In this document: positions 1-6,587 of the stretch, in pieces
Position numbering within the stretch: the first letter of the stretch is position 1
Layout of the letters: each line of letters begins with the position of its first letter
Assembly (NCBI GenBank): GCA_002396065.1
Contig: DGWE01000055.1
Span: 747 to 25,471 of the forward strand
From: Eubacteriaceae bacterium UBA4266
Lineage (GTDB): Bacteria > Bacillota > Clostridia > Eubacteriales > Eubacteriaceae
DNA length: 24,725 nt
Direction: 5' to 3'
Program-made: the position numbers and the translations under genes
Notes under the pieces: model-generated
Database searches by the model: none
Seen by the model: only the letters and a program-made list of their open reading frames with translations
What the model was told of the DNA's origin: nothing

Positions 1-24
1 GTCGTTTCAAGCGACAACTTCTTT

Positions 25-53
25 ATTTTATCAGCTCTCTTTGTTCTTGTCAA
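25..53 (-). promoter_or_regulatory. Leftward promoter P1 of a tandem array
   Basis: On the minus strand TTGACA (48-53) and TAAAAT (25-30) are separated by 17 nt, with an A-rich stretch upstream (54-80). GTTGTCGC (11-18) follows near the predicted start, as in P2. A short inverted repeat (GTCG/CGAC, 1-15) lies just inside the window edge. It is the promoter nearest to whatever gene lies to the left. Confidence 0.8.
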
Positions 54-188
54 GAACTTTTTTGAAGTTTTTTAAATTTTCTTTTCAAAGATTTTTAAAA
101 TCCTTCTGCCGTAAATTGCGCTGAAACTCGCTTATTTACTTGCTTTCGAGCTGTTAAGTTGTGGCTGTCTCTCGCGACAACGATATGT

Positions 189-217
189 ATTATAGCAAAA
201 TTGAAATTGTCTGTCAA
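189..217 (-). promoter_or_regulatory. Leftward promoter P2 of a tandem array
   Basis: On the minus strand a perfect TTGACA (212-217) and a perfect TATAAT (189-194) are separated by 17 nt. An A/T tract lies upstream of the -35. The start region holds GTTGTCGC (174-181), the same 8-mer found after P1. Full consensus in both hexamers suggests a very strong promoter of the stable-RNA kind. Confidence 0.85.
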
Positions 218-281
218 GAACTTTTTTCAAATTTTACTGCTTTTTGATGAGCGCTTCATGTCTCACTCAGAAAGCTTTTTT

Positions 282-310
282 ATTTTATTGTTTTATCCGT
301 GATTTGTCAA
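282..310 (-). promoter_or_regulatory. Leftward promoter P3 of a tandem array
   Basis: On the minus strand TTGACA (305-310) and TAAAAT (282-287) are separated by exactly 17 nt, close to the sigma-A consensus. The stretch upstream of the -35 is an A/T tract that could act as an UP element. It is the outermost of three promoters sharing the plus-strand block TGTCAAGAACTTTTT. No gene in the window lies downstream, so it should serve a transcript that leaves the left edge. Confidence 0.75.
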
Positions 311-328
311 GAACTTTTTAAAAAATAT

Positions 329-356
329 TTGTATTTTTTAATTTTAATGCTATACT
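329..356 (+). promoter_or_regulatory. Probable smpB promoter
   Basis: TATACT (351-356) is a good -10, with TTGTAT (329-334) 16 nt upstream as the -35. The predicted start (about 362-364) falls almost on the smpB ATG at 365, so an mRNA from this promoter would have little or no leader. Confidence 0.5.
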
Positions 357-364
357 TGCATTAT

Positions 365-823
365 ATGAACATACAAACACCAATTAAAATCATTGCAAAG
401 AACCGCAAGGCCAGACATGATTACTTTATAGAAGACACCTATGAAGCAGGCATTGTATTGGTTGGTACGGAAGTCAAATCGCTTCGCCAAGGTAAGGCGA
501 GTTTAAAGGAAAGCTTTGCCGATTTTAAAGATGGAGAACTTTATGTCTATCAGATGCATATCTCTCCCTATGAACAAGGCAACATTTTTAATGTGGATCC
601 GCTCAGAACGCGAAAGCTGCTTCTTCATAAAAGAGAGCTTTCTCGCCTTTACGGGCTTAAACAGCGTGAAGGTTATACACTTGTTCCCTTGTCTCTTTAT
701 TTTAAAAATGGTAAAGTAAAGCTCGAACTCGCTTTGGCCAAAGGCAAAAAGCAATACGACAAACGTGACAGCATTGCGAAGCGTGATGCTGAACGGCGCA
801 TCCGCCGCCAAATCAGACGGTAA
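365..823 (+). CDS. smpB: SsrA-binding protein SmpB
   Basis: SmpB binds the tRNA-like domain of tmRNA and brings it to stalled ribosomes for trans-translation. The 152-residue product has the usual family length. Near the N-terminus it shows the hallmark stretch [18 protein letters not shown] followed by [13 protein letters not shown], and it ends in the basic tail typical of SmpB ([19 protein letters not shown]). The frame stays open upstream to a GTG at 299, but family alignment points to the ATG at 365 ([10 protein letters not shown]). No Shine-Dalgarno sequence precedes that ATG, and the likely promoter is so close that the mRNA may be leaderless. The gene lies 19 nt before ssrA, so the two partners are probably co-transcribed. 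Its base composition is more AT-rich than that of the purine genes. Confidence 0.95.
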   Translation: MNIQTPIKIIAKNRKARHDYFIEDTYEAGIVLVGTEVKSLRQGKASLKESFADFKDGELYVYQMHISPYEQGNIFNVDPLRTRKLLLHKRELSRLYGLKQREGYTLVPLSLYFKNGKVKLELALAKGKKQYDKRDSIAKRDAERRIRRQIRR

Positions 824-842
824 TGCGCCGCATTATTAGAAA

Positions 843-1241
843 GGGGATGTAAAGGTTTCGACGGGGATACCGATAAGTTGTAAGCGGGCAAGTGCGCCGG
901 TCACTTTAAAAAACAGGCACTTAAATTTAAACGCAAAAGATAATCAAACAACTGGTTATCGTATGGCGTTAGCTGCTTAAGCAGTTTAATATACGATAAT
1001 CACCGCAGCTCAATAGCAGCTGCACGTCCCCTTGGGTTCACCTGCTGGCTCAAGGCTGACGTTCATGAAAGCAGGGATCTGTCATTGGGAGTTGTTCCGG
1101 CCCATTGACAATTCAGGAACTGGCCGAAGGAGGCGGCGCTGCTGAGCGCTTTCCTCGGTGAGATCAATTCAGCAGATACGCTCGTAGAAAGCAGCGGGGA
1201 CGTATTTTCGGACGTGGGTTCGACTCCCACCATCTCCACCA
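843..1241 (+). ncRNA. ssrA: Transfer-messenger RNA (tmRNA)
   Basis: tmRNA acts as both tRNA-Ala and mRNA to release stalled ribosomes and tag the nascent protein for proteolysis. The 5' end GGGGATG pairs with CATCTCC before the terminal ACCA, including the third-position G-U pair diagnostic of Ala charging. The T arm is GTGGG-TTCGACT-CCCAC. The resume codon is probably GCA at 933, giving the encoded tag AKDNQTTGYRMALAA ending at TAA 978-980. The final ALAA is the classic protease recognition end. The stop codon sits in a small hairpin (GCTGC-TTAA-GCAG), as usual. There is no obvious separate promoter in the 19 nt after smpB, so processing from a joint transcript is likely. CCA is encoded. Confidence 0.95.
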
Positions 1242-1252
1242 TTTAAAAAAAT

Positions 1253-1285
1253 AAGACTCAGATTCTCATTTGGAATCTGAGTCTT
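1253..1285. terminator. Bidirectional terminator, ssrA / psiE-like gene
   Basis: A 13-bp perfect stem (AAGACTCAGATTC, 1253-1265, with its complement at 1273-1285) encloses a 7-nt loop. T-rich tracts follow on the plus strand (TTATTTT) and on the minus strand (TTATTTTTTT). It serves ssrA rightwards and the PsiE-like gene leftwards. The stop codon of the latter (1266-1268) lies in the loop. Confidence 0.9.
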
Positions 1286-1727
1286 TTATTTTGATCTGAA
1301 AGTGTTTGAGAAAATCCTCTAAATGGGTGTGAAAAGACTGCGCGTTATCAGCCTCTGTCAGCAGGAATTTTCGGGTCACCATCAAAATTAATATCGCAAC
1401 GACGTACAAAAGCGTTTGTTCGCCGCCTGTGTGTCCGGCGATCATGCCTCGAGCAATGGCGAAAATCAACGCCTCCAGCACAGCCTCCATCGTATGGGTG
1501 TAAATCATTCGAATAAACTCCGTGCAGATGATCAAGTTCAGGCTGAGCTCGAGAAAATGCTGCAGCGTTTTAAATGAGGTCGCTAATGATTCGTCGACGT
1601 GAATATGACAGAACAGGTTGACGAGATTAATCGCGATAAAAATCAACAATACCAATGCAATGCCTAGTTCCAGGATTTCCAGCGCGGCCTGGAAAAATGC
1701 CATCGCGTTTTTCTTAAAATTTTTCAT
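1266..1727 (-). CDS. PsiE-family membrane protein
   Basis: I read this as a member of the phosphate-starvation-inducible E (PsiE) family, small integral membrane proteins of unknown biochemical role. The 153-residue product begins with a basic segment (MKNFKKN) and has about four hydrophobic segments (roughly residues 15-40, 55-75, 83-100 and 105-122). Between segments lies the motif FIRMIYTHTMEAVLEALIFA followed by IARGMI, which resembles the conserved charged-loop/helix of PsiE. The tail is hydrophilic. The frame is open to 1835, but the ATG at 1727 is preferred because AAAGGAG lies upstream of it, although with a long spacing of about 12 nt. Its promoter overlaps that of the divergent dCMP deaminase gene. 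The stop codon lies inside the terminator loop. Family assignment is moderately sure; function is unknown. Confidence 0.7.
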   Translation of the reverse strand: MKNFKKNAMAFFQAALEILELGIALVLLIFIAINLVNLFCHIHVDESLATSFKTLQHFLELSLNLIICTEFIRMIYTHTMEAVLEALIFAIARGMIAGHTGGEQTLLYVVAILILMVTRKFLLTEADNAQSFHTHLEDFLKHFQIKIKDSDSK

Positions 1728-1752
1728 ATGATTTAGATTCTCCTTTCCCCGT

Positions 1753-1781
1753 ATTGTAAAGGAGGCACATAAAATTGTCAA
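1753..1781 (-). promoter_or_regulatory. Promoter of the PsiE-like gene
   Basis: On the minus strand TTGACA (1776-1781), a 17-nt spacer and TACAAT (1753-1758). The -35 overlaps that of the divergent dCMP deaminase promoter by five bases. Confidence 0.7.
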
Positions 1782-1803
1782 ATACACCGATCTGTGATAA
1801 ACT
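1775..1803 (+). promoter_or_regulatory. Promoter of the dCMP deaminase gene
   Basis: TTGTCA (1775-1780), a 17-nt spacer and TAAACT (1798-1803), with TG one base before the -10 (extended -10 type). The -35 bases are shared with the leftward promoter of the PsiE-like gene. Confidence 0.55.
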
Positions 1804-1852
1804 TTGATTGATGTAATCCATTCACAAAGATTCACGAAGGAAGCTGATCACA

Positions 1853-2332
1853 ATGAAACGAAAAGATTATCTGAGCTGGGACCAGTATTTCATGGGCATC
1901 GCCATGTTGTCCGCCCAGCGCAGCAAGGACCCTCACACGCAGGTGGGCGCGTGCATCGTCAGTCCCGATAAAAAGATCCTATCTATGGGATACAACGGCA
2001 TGCCCATCGGGTGTGACGACGACAAGATGCCTTGGACGAGCGACGGCGATCCCCTCGATACCAAATACCTCTACGTCTGCCACGCCGAATTTAATGCCAT
2101 TTTAAACAGCGGCGCCAAAACGCTGCGGGACGCGACGATTTACGTCACGCTGTTCCCCTGCAACGAATGCACAAAGGCCATCATCCAGTGCGGTATCAAA
2201 AAAGTCGTCTATCTCGAAGACAAGTACCCCGATTCCGACGCCGTCATCGCGTCAAAGCGCATGATGGACATGACCGGTATCGAATACGTTCAATATCCCA
2301 AGCCCGAGCGCGAAATTACCCTCACCCTTTAA
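1853..2332 (+). CDS. dCMP deaminase (ComEB family)
   Basis: Zinc-dependent deamination of dCMP to dUMP, feeding dTMP synthesis. The 159-residue product shows the cytidine/deoxycytidylate deaminase signature: the catalytic HAE at residues 77-79 and the zinc cysteines in PCNEC (C103, C106). The N-terminus (DYLSWDQYFMGIAMLSAQRS) and the segment DPHTQVGACIV followed by GYNGMPIGC are typical of the ComEB/dCMP deaminase group. AAGGAAG lies upstream of the ATG at a suitable distance. The gene is transcribed alone, with its own promoter and a terminator directly after the stop. The comE competence context of Bacillus is absent, so I do not assign the comEB symbol. Confidence 0.92.
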   Translation: MKRKDYLSWDQYFMGIAMLSAQRSKDPHTQVGACIVSPDKKILSMGYNGMPIGCDDDKMPWTSDGDPLDTKYLYVCHAEFNAILNSGAKTLRDATIYVTLFPCNECTKAIIQCGIKKVVYLEDKYPDSDAVIASKRMMDMTGIEYVQYPKPEREITLTL

Positions 2333-2334
2333 AA

Positions 2335-2369
2335 AACAGCCGAAGATCTATCTGTGATCTTCGGCTGTT
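2335..2369. terminator. Bidirectional terminator, dCMP deaminase / metH
   Basis: A 14-bp stem (AACAGCCGAAGATC, 2335-2348, with its complement at 2356-2369) and a 7-nt loop sit between two convergent genes. On the minus strand the stem is followed by a run of T, strong for metH. On the plus strand the following sequence is only moderately T-rich. Confidence 0.85.
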
Positions 2370-2372
2370 GCT

Positions 2373-4787
2373 TTATCCAAATACTTTTTCGGCGATGGCC
2401 ACACCAGACTTCGCATCGCTTCCGTAATAATCCGCGTGGATTTTTTCGGCGTACTCGCTGTTCATGACCGCACCGCCGACCATCACCTGAATGCTCGGAT
2501 CCGCGGCCTTGATCATCTGAATGGTCGTTTCCATATTTTTGACCGTCGTCGTCATCAGCGCGCTTAAGCCCACCAGCTTGACATTGTTTTTCACGGCCGT
2601 CTCGACGATCACTTCAGGATCCACGTCCTTCCCTAAATCGATAATTTCATAGCCGTAATTTTCCATGACCGTCTTTAAGATGTTTTTCCCGATGTCGTGC
2701 ACGTCGCCCTTGACCGTCGCCAAAATGACCTTATCCTTCTGCACCGACGATTCGGTGCCCATGTGCTGTTTGAGGATCTCAAAGGCGTTTTGCACCGTTT
2801 CTGCCGAAAAAATCAAGTTGGGCAGGAAAACGTCGCCGGTTTCAAACAAATCGCCGATTTCGTCCAATCCTGGAATCAAATCGCCATTGACAATGTCCAT
2901 TGGGCTGCAGGTCTCAAGTTTCTTCTTGACTGCCGGTACAATTTCTTCTTTCAGACCGTCGACGACCATCTGTTTTAAGTCTAAGTGATCGTCGTCTGTC
3001 GGCTCAGGCTGATTTTCGCTCTGAGGTTGGACGGCGTCCTGCTTTTCTTCCTGAACCACTTCAATCTTTTGCTTGTCGTCCTTGTGCGCCGCGACATAAT
3101 CGATACAGCCCACGTCAATGCCGGCTAAAGCCTTGTAGGCAGAGATGGTGTTCATCATTTCTGGATCGCCGACTTTTAGAATTGGGGTGTCAAGACCCGC
3201 TGCCAGCGCCATCGTCAAGAACGTCCTGTTGATCAAGCGTCTGTTGGGCAGTCCAAAGGAAATGTTGCTGACGCCGAGAACCGTCGGCACGCCAAATTTA
3301 TCTTTGACGAGGGTCAGGGCACGGATCGTTTCCTTCACTGCCTGCTGCTGGGCTGAGGCAGTCAGTACCAGACAGTCGATGGCAACATTGTTTTGAGCAA
3401 TGCCGTAACCCGCCGCCGTGCTGATGATTTTATCCGCAACCTCTACCCGCTTCTCCGCTGTCTTGGGCAGTCCGCTGTCATCTAATGCCAGTCCAAGCAC
3501 TGCGGCTCCGTATTTGGCGACGATTGGCAGAACCGCGTCCAAAGATTCCTGCTTGCCGTTGACCGAATTGATCAGCACCTTGCCCGGGTAGGTTTTCAGT
3601 ACCGCTTCGATGACTTCCGGCTTTGTGCTGTCGATCTGGAGCGGCAGGTCCACGACCTGGCTGATTGCGTGCACCACCTTGACCATCGTTTCCGCTTCGT
3701 CGAGCTCAGGCAGACCGGCGTTGACGTCGAGAATATCTGCACCCTGCCGCTTTTGTTCAATGGCCAGCTGTTTCACAACCGACAAGCCGCCCTTTTTCAG
3801 GTCTTCTCTGTAAGCGGCGTTCGCCGTCGGGTTGATGCCTTCCCCGATGGTCCTGATCCCCGTGCCGAGGGTCACAGTCCGGGTGGTCGACGCGATGCGC
3901 ATCGGCTGCGGCCGCTCCCAGGGTTTTATAAGCGGGAGATCTCTCGTCTTTTCAATGGTTTTCGCGATGTACTCAGGCGTCGTGCCGCAGCAGCCGCCAA
4001 GCACCGCCGCACCGATTTCCGCGATCTGCTTCATAATATCTGAAAAAGTTTCAGCCGACACATCGTACACGGTCTGCCCATCCACTTCCCGCGGCAGCCC
4101 TGCATTCGGTTCGACGACGATTGGCACCGACGCCGTATCGACTAATTTTTCGACGATCGGCAGCATTTCTTCCGGGCCAGTGGAGCAGTTGATGCCGATC
4201 GCGTCGACGCCAAGGCTTTCCAATATGGTCACAACCGTTTCCGGATCGCTGCCAGTCAGCGTCCGTCCGCTCGATTCGTAGGTCATCGACGCGACAATCG
4301 GCAGATCGCATGCCCGTTTCGCGCCAATCACCGCCGCGCGGGCTTCGACGATATCGGTCATCGTCTCGATAAGAATCAGATCGACGCCAGCTTCTGCGCC
4401 GGCCTTTGCCGAGCGTTCAAAACAGGCCACTGCCGCTTCAAAGGTCATATCGCCGATATCGCCAATCAACGCGCCCGTCGGCCCAATGTCCAGTGCGACG
4501 TAACGCGGATGCTGCGCCTTCGCAATCTTCACGGCCTGAGCAATCACCTCTTCGACCGAATATTGCGACGCCGCCATTTTGTGGGCGTTGGCGCCAAAGG
4601 TATTGGACACCAAAATATCAGCTCCCGCCTGAACGTAGGCCCCTTGGATTTCCCCAATCAGTTCAGGATGGGTGATGTTGAGCTCTTCTGGAATCGGTCC
4701 TGGATCGGCAATGCGCTTTTGAATCATGCTGCCCATAGCCCCGTCCAGATAAAGCCGCTGCGTCTTGATTTCGTCTATAATCTGCAT
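2373..4787 (-). CDS. metH: Cobalamin-dependent methionine synthase, short form
   Basis: Transfers the methyl group of methyl-tetrahydrofolate through cobalamin to homocysteine, giving methionine. The 804-residue product has three modules. An N-terminal homocysteine methyltransferase barrel (about 1-290) carries the zinc cysteines C201 (GINCSTGPEEM) and C266/C267 (GGCCGTTPEYI). A pterin-binding barrel follows (about 300-560; GEGINPT, DVNAGLPELDE, QIDSTKPEVIE). A cobalamin module ends the protein (about 600-804), with DVHDIG at 695-700 and H697 as the lower axial ligand. An acidic, Q-rich linker (about 575-597) joins the last two. The C-terminal AdoMet reactivation domain of the E. coli enzyme is absent. 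The start is the ATG at 4787 after a weak AAGGAT. The gene has its own promoter and terminator and is separate from the purine operon. Confidence 0.93.
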   Translation of the reverse strand: MQIIDEIKTQRLYLDGAMGSMIQKRIADPGPIPEELNITHPELIGEIQGAYVQAGADILVSNTFGANAHKMAASQYSVEEVIAQAVKIAKAQHPRYVALDIGPTGALIGDIGDMTFEAAVACFERSAKAGAEAGVDLILIETMTDIVEARAAVIGAKRACDLPIVASMTYESSGRTLTGSDPETVVTILESLGVDAIGINCSTGPEEMLPIVEKLVDTASVPIVVEPNAGLPREVDGQTVYDVSAETFSDIMKQIAEIGAAVLGGCCGTTPEYIAKTIEKTRDLPLIKPWERPQPMRIASTTRTVTLGTGIRTIGEGINPTANAAYREDLKKGGLSVVKQLAIEQKRQGADILDVNAGLPELDEAETMVKVVHAISQVVDLPLQIDSTKPEVIEAVLKTYPGKVLINSVNGKQESLDAVLPIVAKYGAAVLGLALDDSGLPKTAEKRVEVADKIISTAAGYGIAQNNVAIDCLVLTASAQQQAVKETIRALTLVKDKFGVPTVLGVSNISFGLPNRRLINRTFLTMALAAGLDTPILKVGDPEMMNTISAYKALAGIDVGCIDYVAAHKDDKQKIEVVQEEKQDAVQPQSENQPEPTDDDHLDLKQMVVDGLKEEIVPAVKKKLETCSPMDIVNGDLIPGLDEIGDLFETGDVFLPNLIFSAETVQNAFEILKQHMGTESSVQKDKVILATVKGDVHDIGKNILKTVMENYGYEIIDLGKDVDPEVIVETAVKNNVKLVGLSALMTTTVKNMETTIQMIKAADPSIQVMVGGAVMNSEYAEKIHADYYGSDAKSGVAIAEKVFG

Positions 4788-4820
4788 CTGTTTTATCCTT
4801 ATCTCTTAAAAATTGAATTC

Positions 4821-4849
4821 AAAATACCATAAAAGCCTATCAATCTCAA
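4821..4849 (-). promoter_or_regulatory. metH promoter
   Basis: On the minus strand TTGAGA (4844-4849), a 17-nt spacer and TATTTT (4821-4826). The resulting leader is only about 25-30 nt, too short for a SAM, cobalamin or T-box riboswitch. Confidence 0.6.
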
Positions 4850-4858
4850 GGGTTATAT

Positions 4859-4886
4859 AAAAAAACCACCTGCTGAAAGCAAGTGG
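4859..4886 (-). terminator. Terminator after the DUF2442 gene (end of the pur operon)
   Basis: On the minus strand CCACTTGC-TTTCA-GCAGGTGG forms an 8-bp stem with one G-U pair, followed by seven T. It lies just after the stop codon of the DUF2442 gene and ahead of the metH promoter. Confidence 0.85.
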
Positions 4887-4899
4887 CTTAGTCTAAATC

Positions 4900-5241
4900 T
4901 CAATCTTTTGGGTGCAACTCCCCAAAGGCTTTTCCCCAGATTTCCTCGTAGCGTCTAAAGGTCGTCATCTGGCGATAGGGCAGCTTTTCAATCCAGCCGC
5001 CTTCGTAGATCTCCTTCGCGCTAATCCGCAGCACGCCAGGCCAATAAATCGACCGGCGTCTGTCGTGGAATGAAACCTGGACTTCTCTGAAAATCCTTGG
5101 ATCCCGCAGAGGATTGATTTCTGGGTCGGTGTCAATCAGCGGCTGCATGTCGTAGCGTTTGACACATTGATTCTGAAAATGGACTTCGATCACATACCCT
5201 TCCAGTGGGATGACTTGAACGATTGCCGGTACCTGTGACAT
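4900..5241 (-). CDS. DUF2442-type small protein
   Basis: A 113-residue protein that I recognise as DUF2442-like: an N-terminal beta-rich segment (VIQVIPLEGYVIEVHFQN), a central DPRIFREVQVSFHDRRRSIYWP, and a short helical turn (RISAKEIYEGG). No catalytic residues are known for this family and the role is unknown. The members I know of sit in toxin-antitoxin-like or orphan settings. Here no DUF4160-type partner is visible. A GTG at 5256 would add five residues, but the ATG at 5241 has AAAGAGG six bases upstream and is preferred. The gene follows purD by 69 nt, with a stem-loop in the gap and a terminator after it, so it is probably the last, perhaps less expressed, gene of the purine operon. 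I propose no purine function. Confidence 0.7.
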   Translation of the reverse strand: MSQVPAIVQVIPLEGYVIEVHFQNQCVKRYDMQPLIDTDPEINPLRDPRIFREVQVSFHDRRRSIYWPGVLRISAKEIYEGGWIEKLPYRQMTTFRRYEEIWGKAFGELHPKD

Positions 5242-5276
5242 ATTAACCTCTTTCACTCTGTGAATGTCTGATTTTC

Positions 5277-5301
5277 AAGCGGCGCACTAAGAGCGCCGCT
5301 T
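5277..5301 (-). other. Stem-loop between purD and the DUF2442 gene
   Basis: A 9-bp GC-rich perfect stem (AAGCGGCGC / GCGCCGCTT, 7-nt loop). It could be extended past one mismatch by four A-U pairs. On the minus strand it is followed by GAAAATC, not a T run, so it is not a standard terminator. It could be an mRNA-stabilising or processing hairpin that sets purD expression apart from the last gene. Confidence 0.5.
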
Positions 5302-5310
5302 AAAAACCGC

Positions 5311-6567
5311 TTACGCGTCAACTGCGATATCGTTTCTGTGGAAGCAGTCCTTGAACTGGATCTTGTCAATTTGGCTGTAGACCTTCTGGCGCGCTGCCTC
5401 TGTCGTATCGCCGAGGGCGGTTACCGCCAGCACACGGCCGCCGTTTGAGACGATTTTTCCATCCTTAAAGGCCGTTCCTGCGTGGAATACCACACAGTCT
5501 TCAACATCGTCGAGACCGGTGATTTCGTAGCCCTTGGTGTAGCTCGACGGATAGCCGCCTGACGCGATGACGACGGTCACGGCGTGTTCCGGGCGCCATT
5601 TGATGTCGCATTCCGAAAGCTTCCCATCGATGCAGGCTTCCATCACGTCGACCAAATCCGTCTGCATCCGCGGCAGCACGACCTGTGCTTCCGGATCGCC
5701 GAAACGCACGTTGAATTCCAGCACCTTCGGCTGACCGTCTTTGATCATCAGTCCGATGAATAAAATGCCGACAAAATCCATCTGATCGGCTTTGAAGCCT
5801 TCGATGATCGGTGTCAAAATTTCATCCTGAATTTTACGGTTCAATTCTGGATCGTCAAAGAGCTTGTTAGGCGAGACGTTGCCCATTCCGCCTGTGTTGA
5901 GTCCCTTGTCGCCGTCGTAGGCGCGTTTGTAGTCTCGAGCGCTTTCCATCGGCACGATGGTGTTGCCGTCGACGAAACAGAGAATCGACGCTTCAATCCC
6001 GGTTAAGTATTCTTCGATCACAGCCGTGTCGCCGGCTTCGCCGAATTTTTTATCCGCCATGATTTCTTTCATCGCGGCTTTGGCGTCGGCTTCCGTTTCG
6101 GGAATCACGACGCCTTTTCCTGCGGCCAGCCCGTCAGCTTTGATGACCATGGGGTAGCCAAAGATGCCGAGATCCTTCACGATGTCATCGTAGCTGTGAT
6201 ACTCTTTGTACTGCGCGGTCGGAATGTTGTGGCGCATCAAGAAATCCTTCGTGAAGGCCTTGCTGCCTTCAAACTGGGCGCATTTTTTGTTAGGCCCAAA
6301 CACGCGGATCCCCGCTTCCTGCATCGCGTCGGCCATGCCTAAAACCAGCGGTACTTCCGGACCGACGACGACGAGATCGACGCCCTTTTCCTTCGCGAAA
6401 TTAACGCAGCCGTCGATATCTTCAACTGAAATATCGACGCATTCCGCCAAATCGGCCATGCCGGCATTTCCCGGCACGCAGTAAATCTGATCGACCTTCG
6501 GACTCTGGCTGACTTTCCAGGCAATGGCGTGTTCTCTGCCGCCGCTGCCGACAATCATAACCTTCAT
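5311..6567 (-). CDS. purD: Phosphoribosylamine-glycine ligase
   Basis: ATP-dependent ligation of glycine to phosphoribosylamine, giving GAR, step 2 of purine synthesis. The 418-residue product is an ATP-grasp enzyme: N-terminal GSGGREHAIAWK, then VVVGPEVPLVLGMAD, FGPNKKCAQFEGSKAFTKDF, the ATP-binding loop KADGLAAGKGVV, and the metal site NVRFGDPEAQVVLPRM. The family is usually about 420 residues. An ATG at 6588 overlaps the purH stop (TAATG), but the ATG at 6567 starts the canonical MKVMIVGSGGREH and has AGGGAG upstream, so it is chosen. It lies 20 nt after purH and is the last biosynthetic gene of the operon. Confidence 0.95.
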   Translation of the reverse strand: MKVMIVGSGGREHAIAWKVSQSPKVDQIYCVPGNAGMADLAECVDISVEDIDGCVNFAKEKGVDLVVVGPEVPLVLGMADAMQEAGIRVFGPNKKCAQFEGSKAFTKDFLMRHNIPTAQYKEYHSYDDIVKDLGIFGYPMVIKADGLAAGKGVVIPETEADAKAAMKEIMADKKFGEAGDTAVIEEYLTGIEASILCFVDGNTIVPMESARDYKRAYDGDKGLNTGGMGNVSPNKLFDDPELNRKIQDEILTPIIEGFKADQMDFVGILFIGLMIKDGQPKVLEFNVRFGDPEAQVVLPRMQTDLVDVMEACIDGKLSECDIKWRPEHAVTVVIASGGYPSSYTKGYEITGLDDVEDCVVFHAGTAFKDGKIVSNGGRVLAVTALGDTTEAARQKVYSQIDKIQFKDCFHRNDIAVDA

Positions 6568-6587
6568 ATGATGTGATTCTCCCTTCA

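Larger units (their letters stand above)
1..364. other. Gene-free AT-rich promoter region
   Basis: I see no coding region here. The stretch holds three leftward promoters (P1-P3) and the rightward smpB promoter. The minus strand at 82-90 reads CTTTGAAAA, resembling the boxA antitermination element of Bacillus rRNA leaders; it would be transcribed from P2 and P3 but lies upstream of P1. From the promoter strength and architecture I infer that an rRNA or tRNA operon lies immediately to the left and is transcribed leftwards. Confidence 0.7.

Noticed and set aside
48..319. CRISPR array or insertion-sequence repeats from the three TGTCAAGAACTTTTT copies
   Set aside because: The copies are only 15 bp and unevenly spaced (164 and 93 nt), and each coincides with a -35 element, so a promoter array explains them.
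299..364. Upstream start of smpB at the GTG at 299, adding 22 residues
   Set aside because: The extra hydrophobic residues do not match the SmpB family, and the sequence overlaps promoter elements.
4788..4820. SAM, cobalamin or T-box riboswitch upstream of metH
   Set aside because: The leader after the predicted promoter is about 25-30 nt, and none of the conserved riboswitch cores is present.
5277..5301. Intrinsic terminator after purD
   Set aside because: The stem is strong, but on the minus strand it is followed by GAAAATC rather than a T run. The T-rich stretch lies before the stem.
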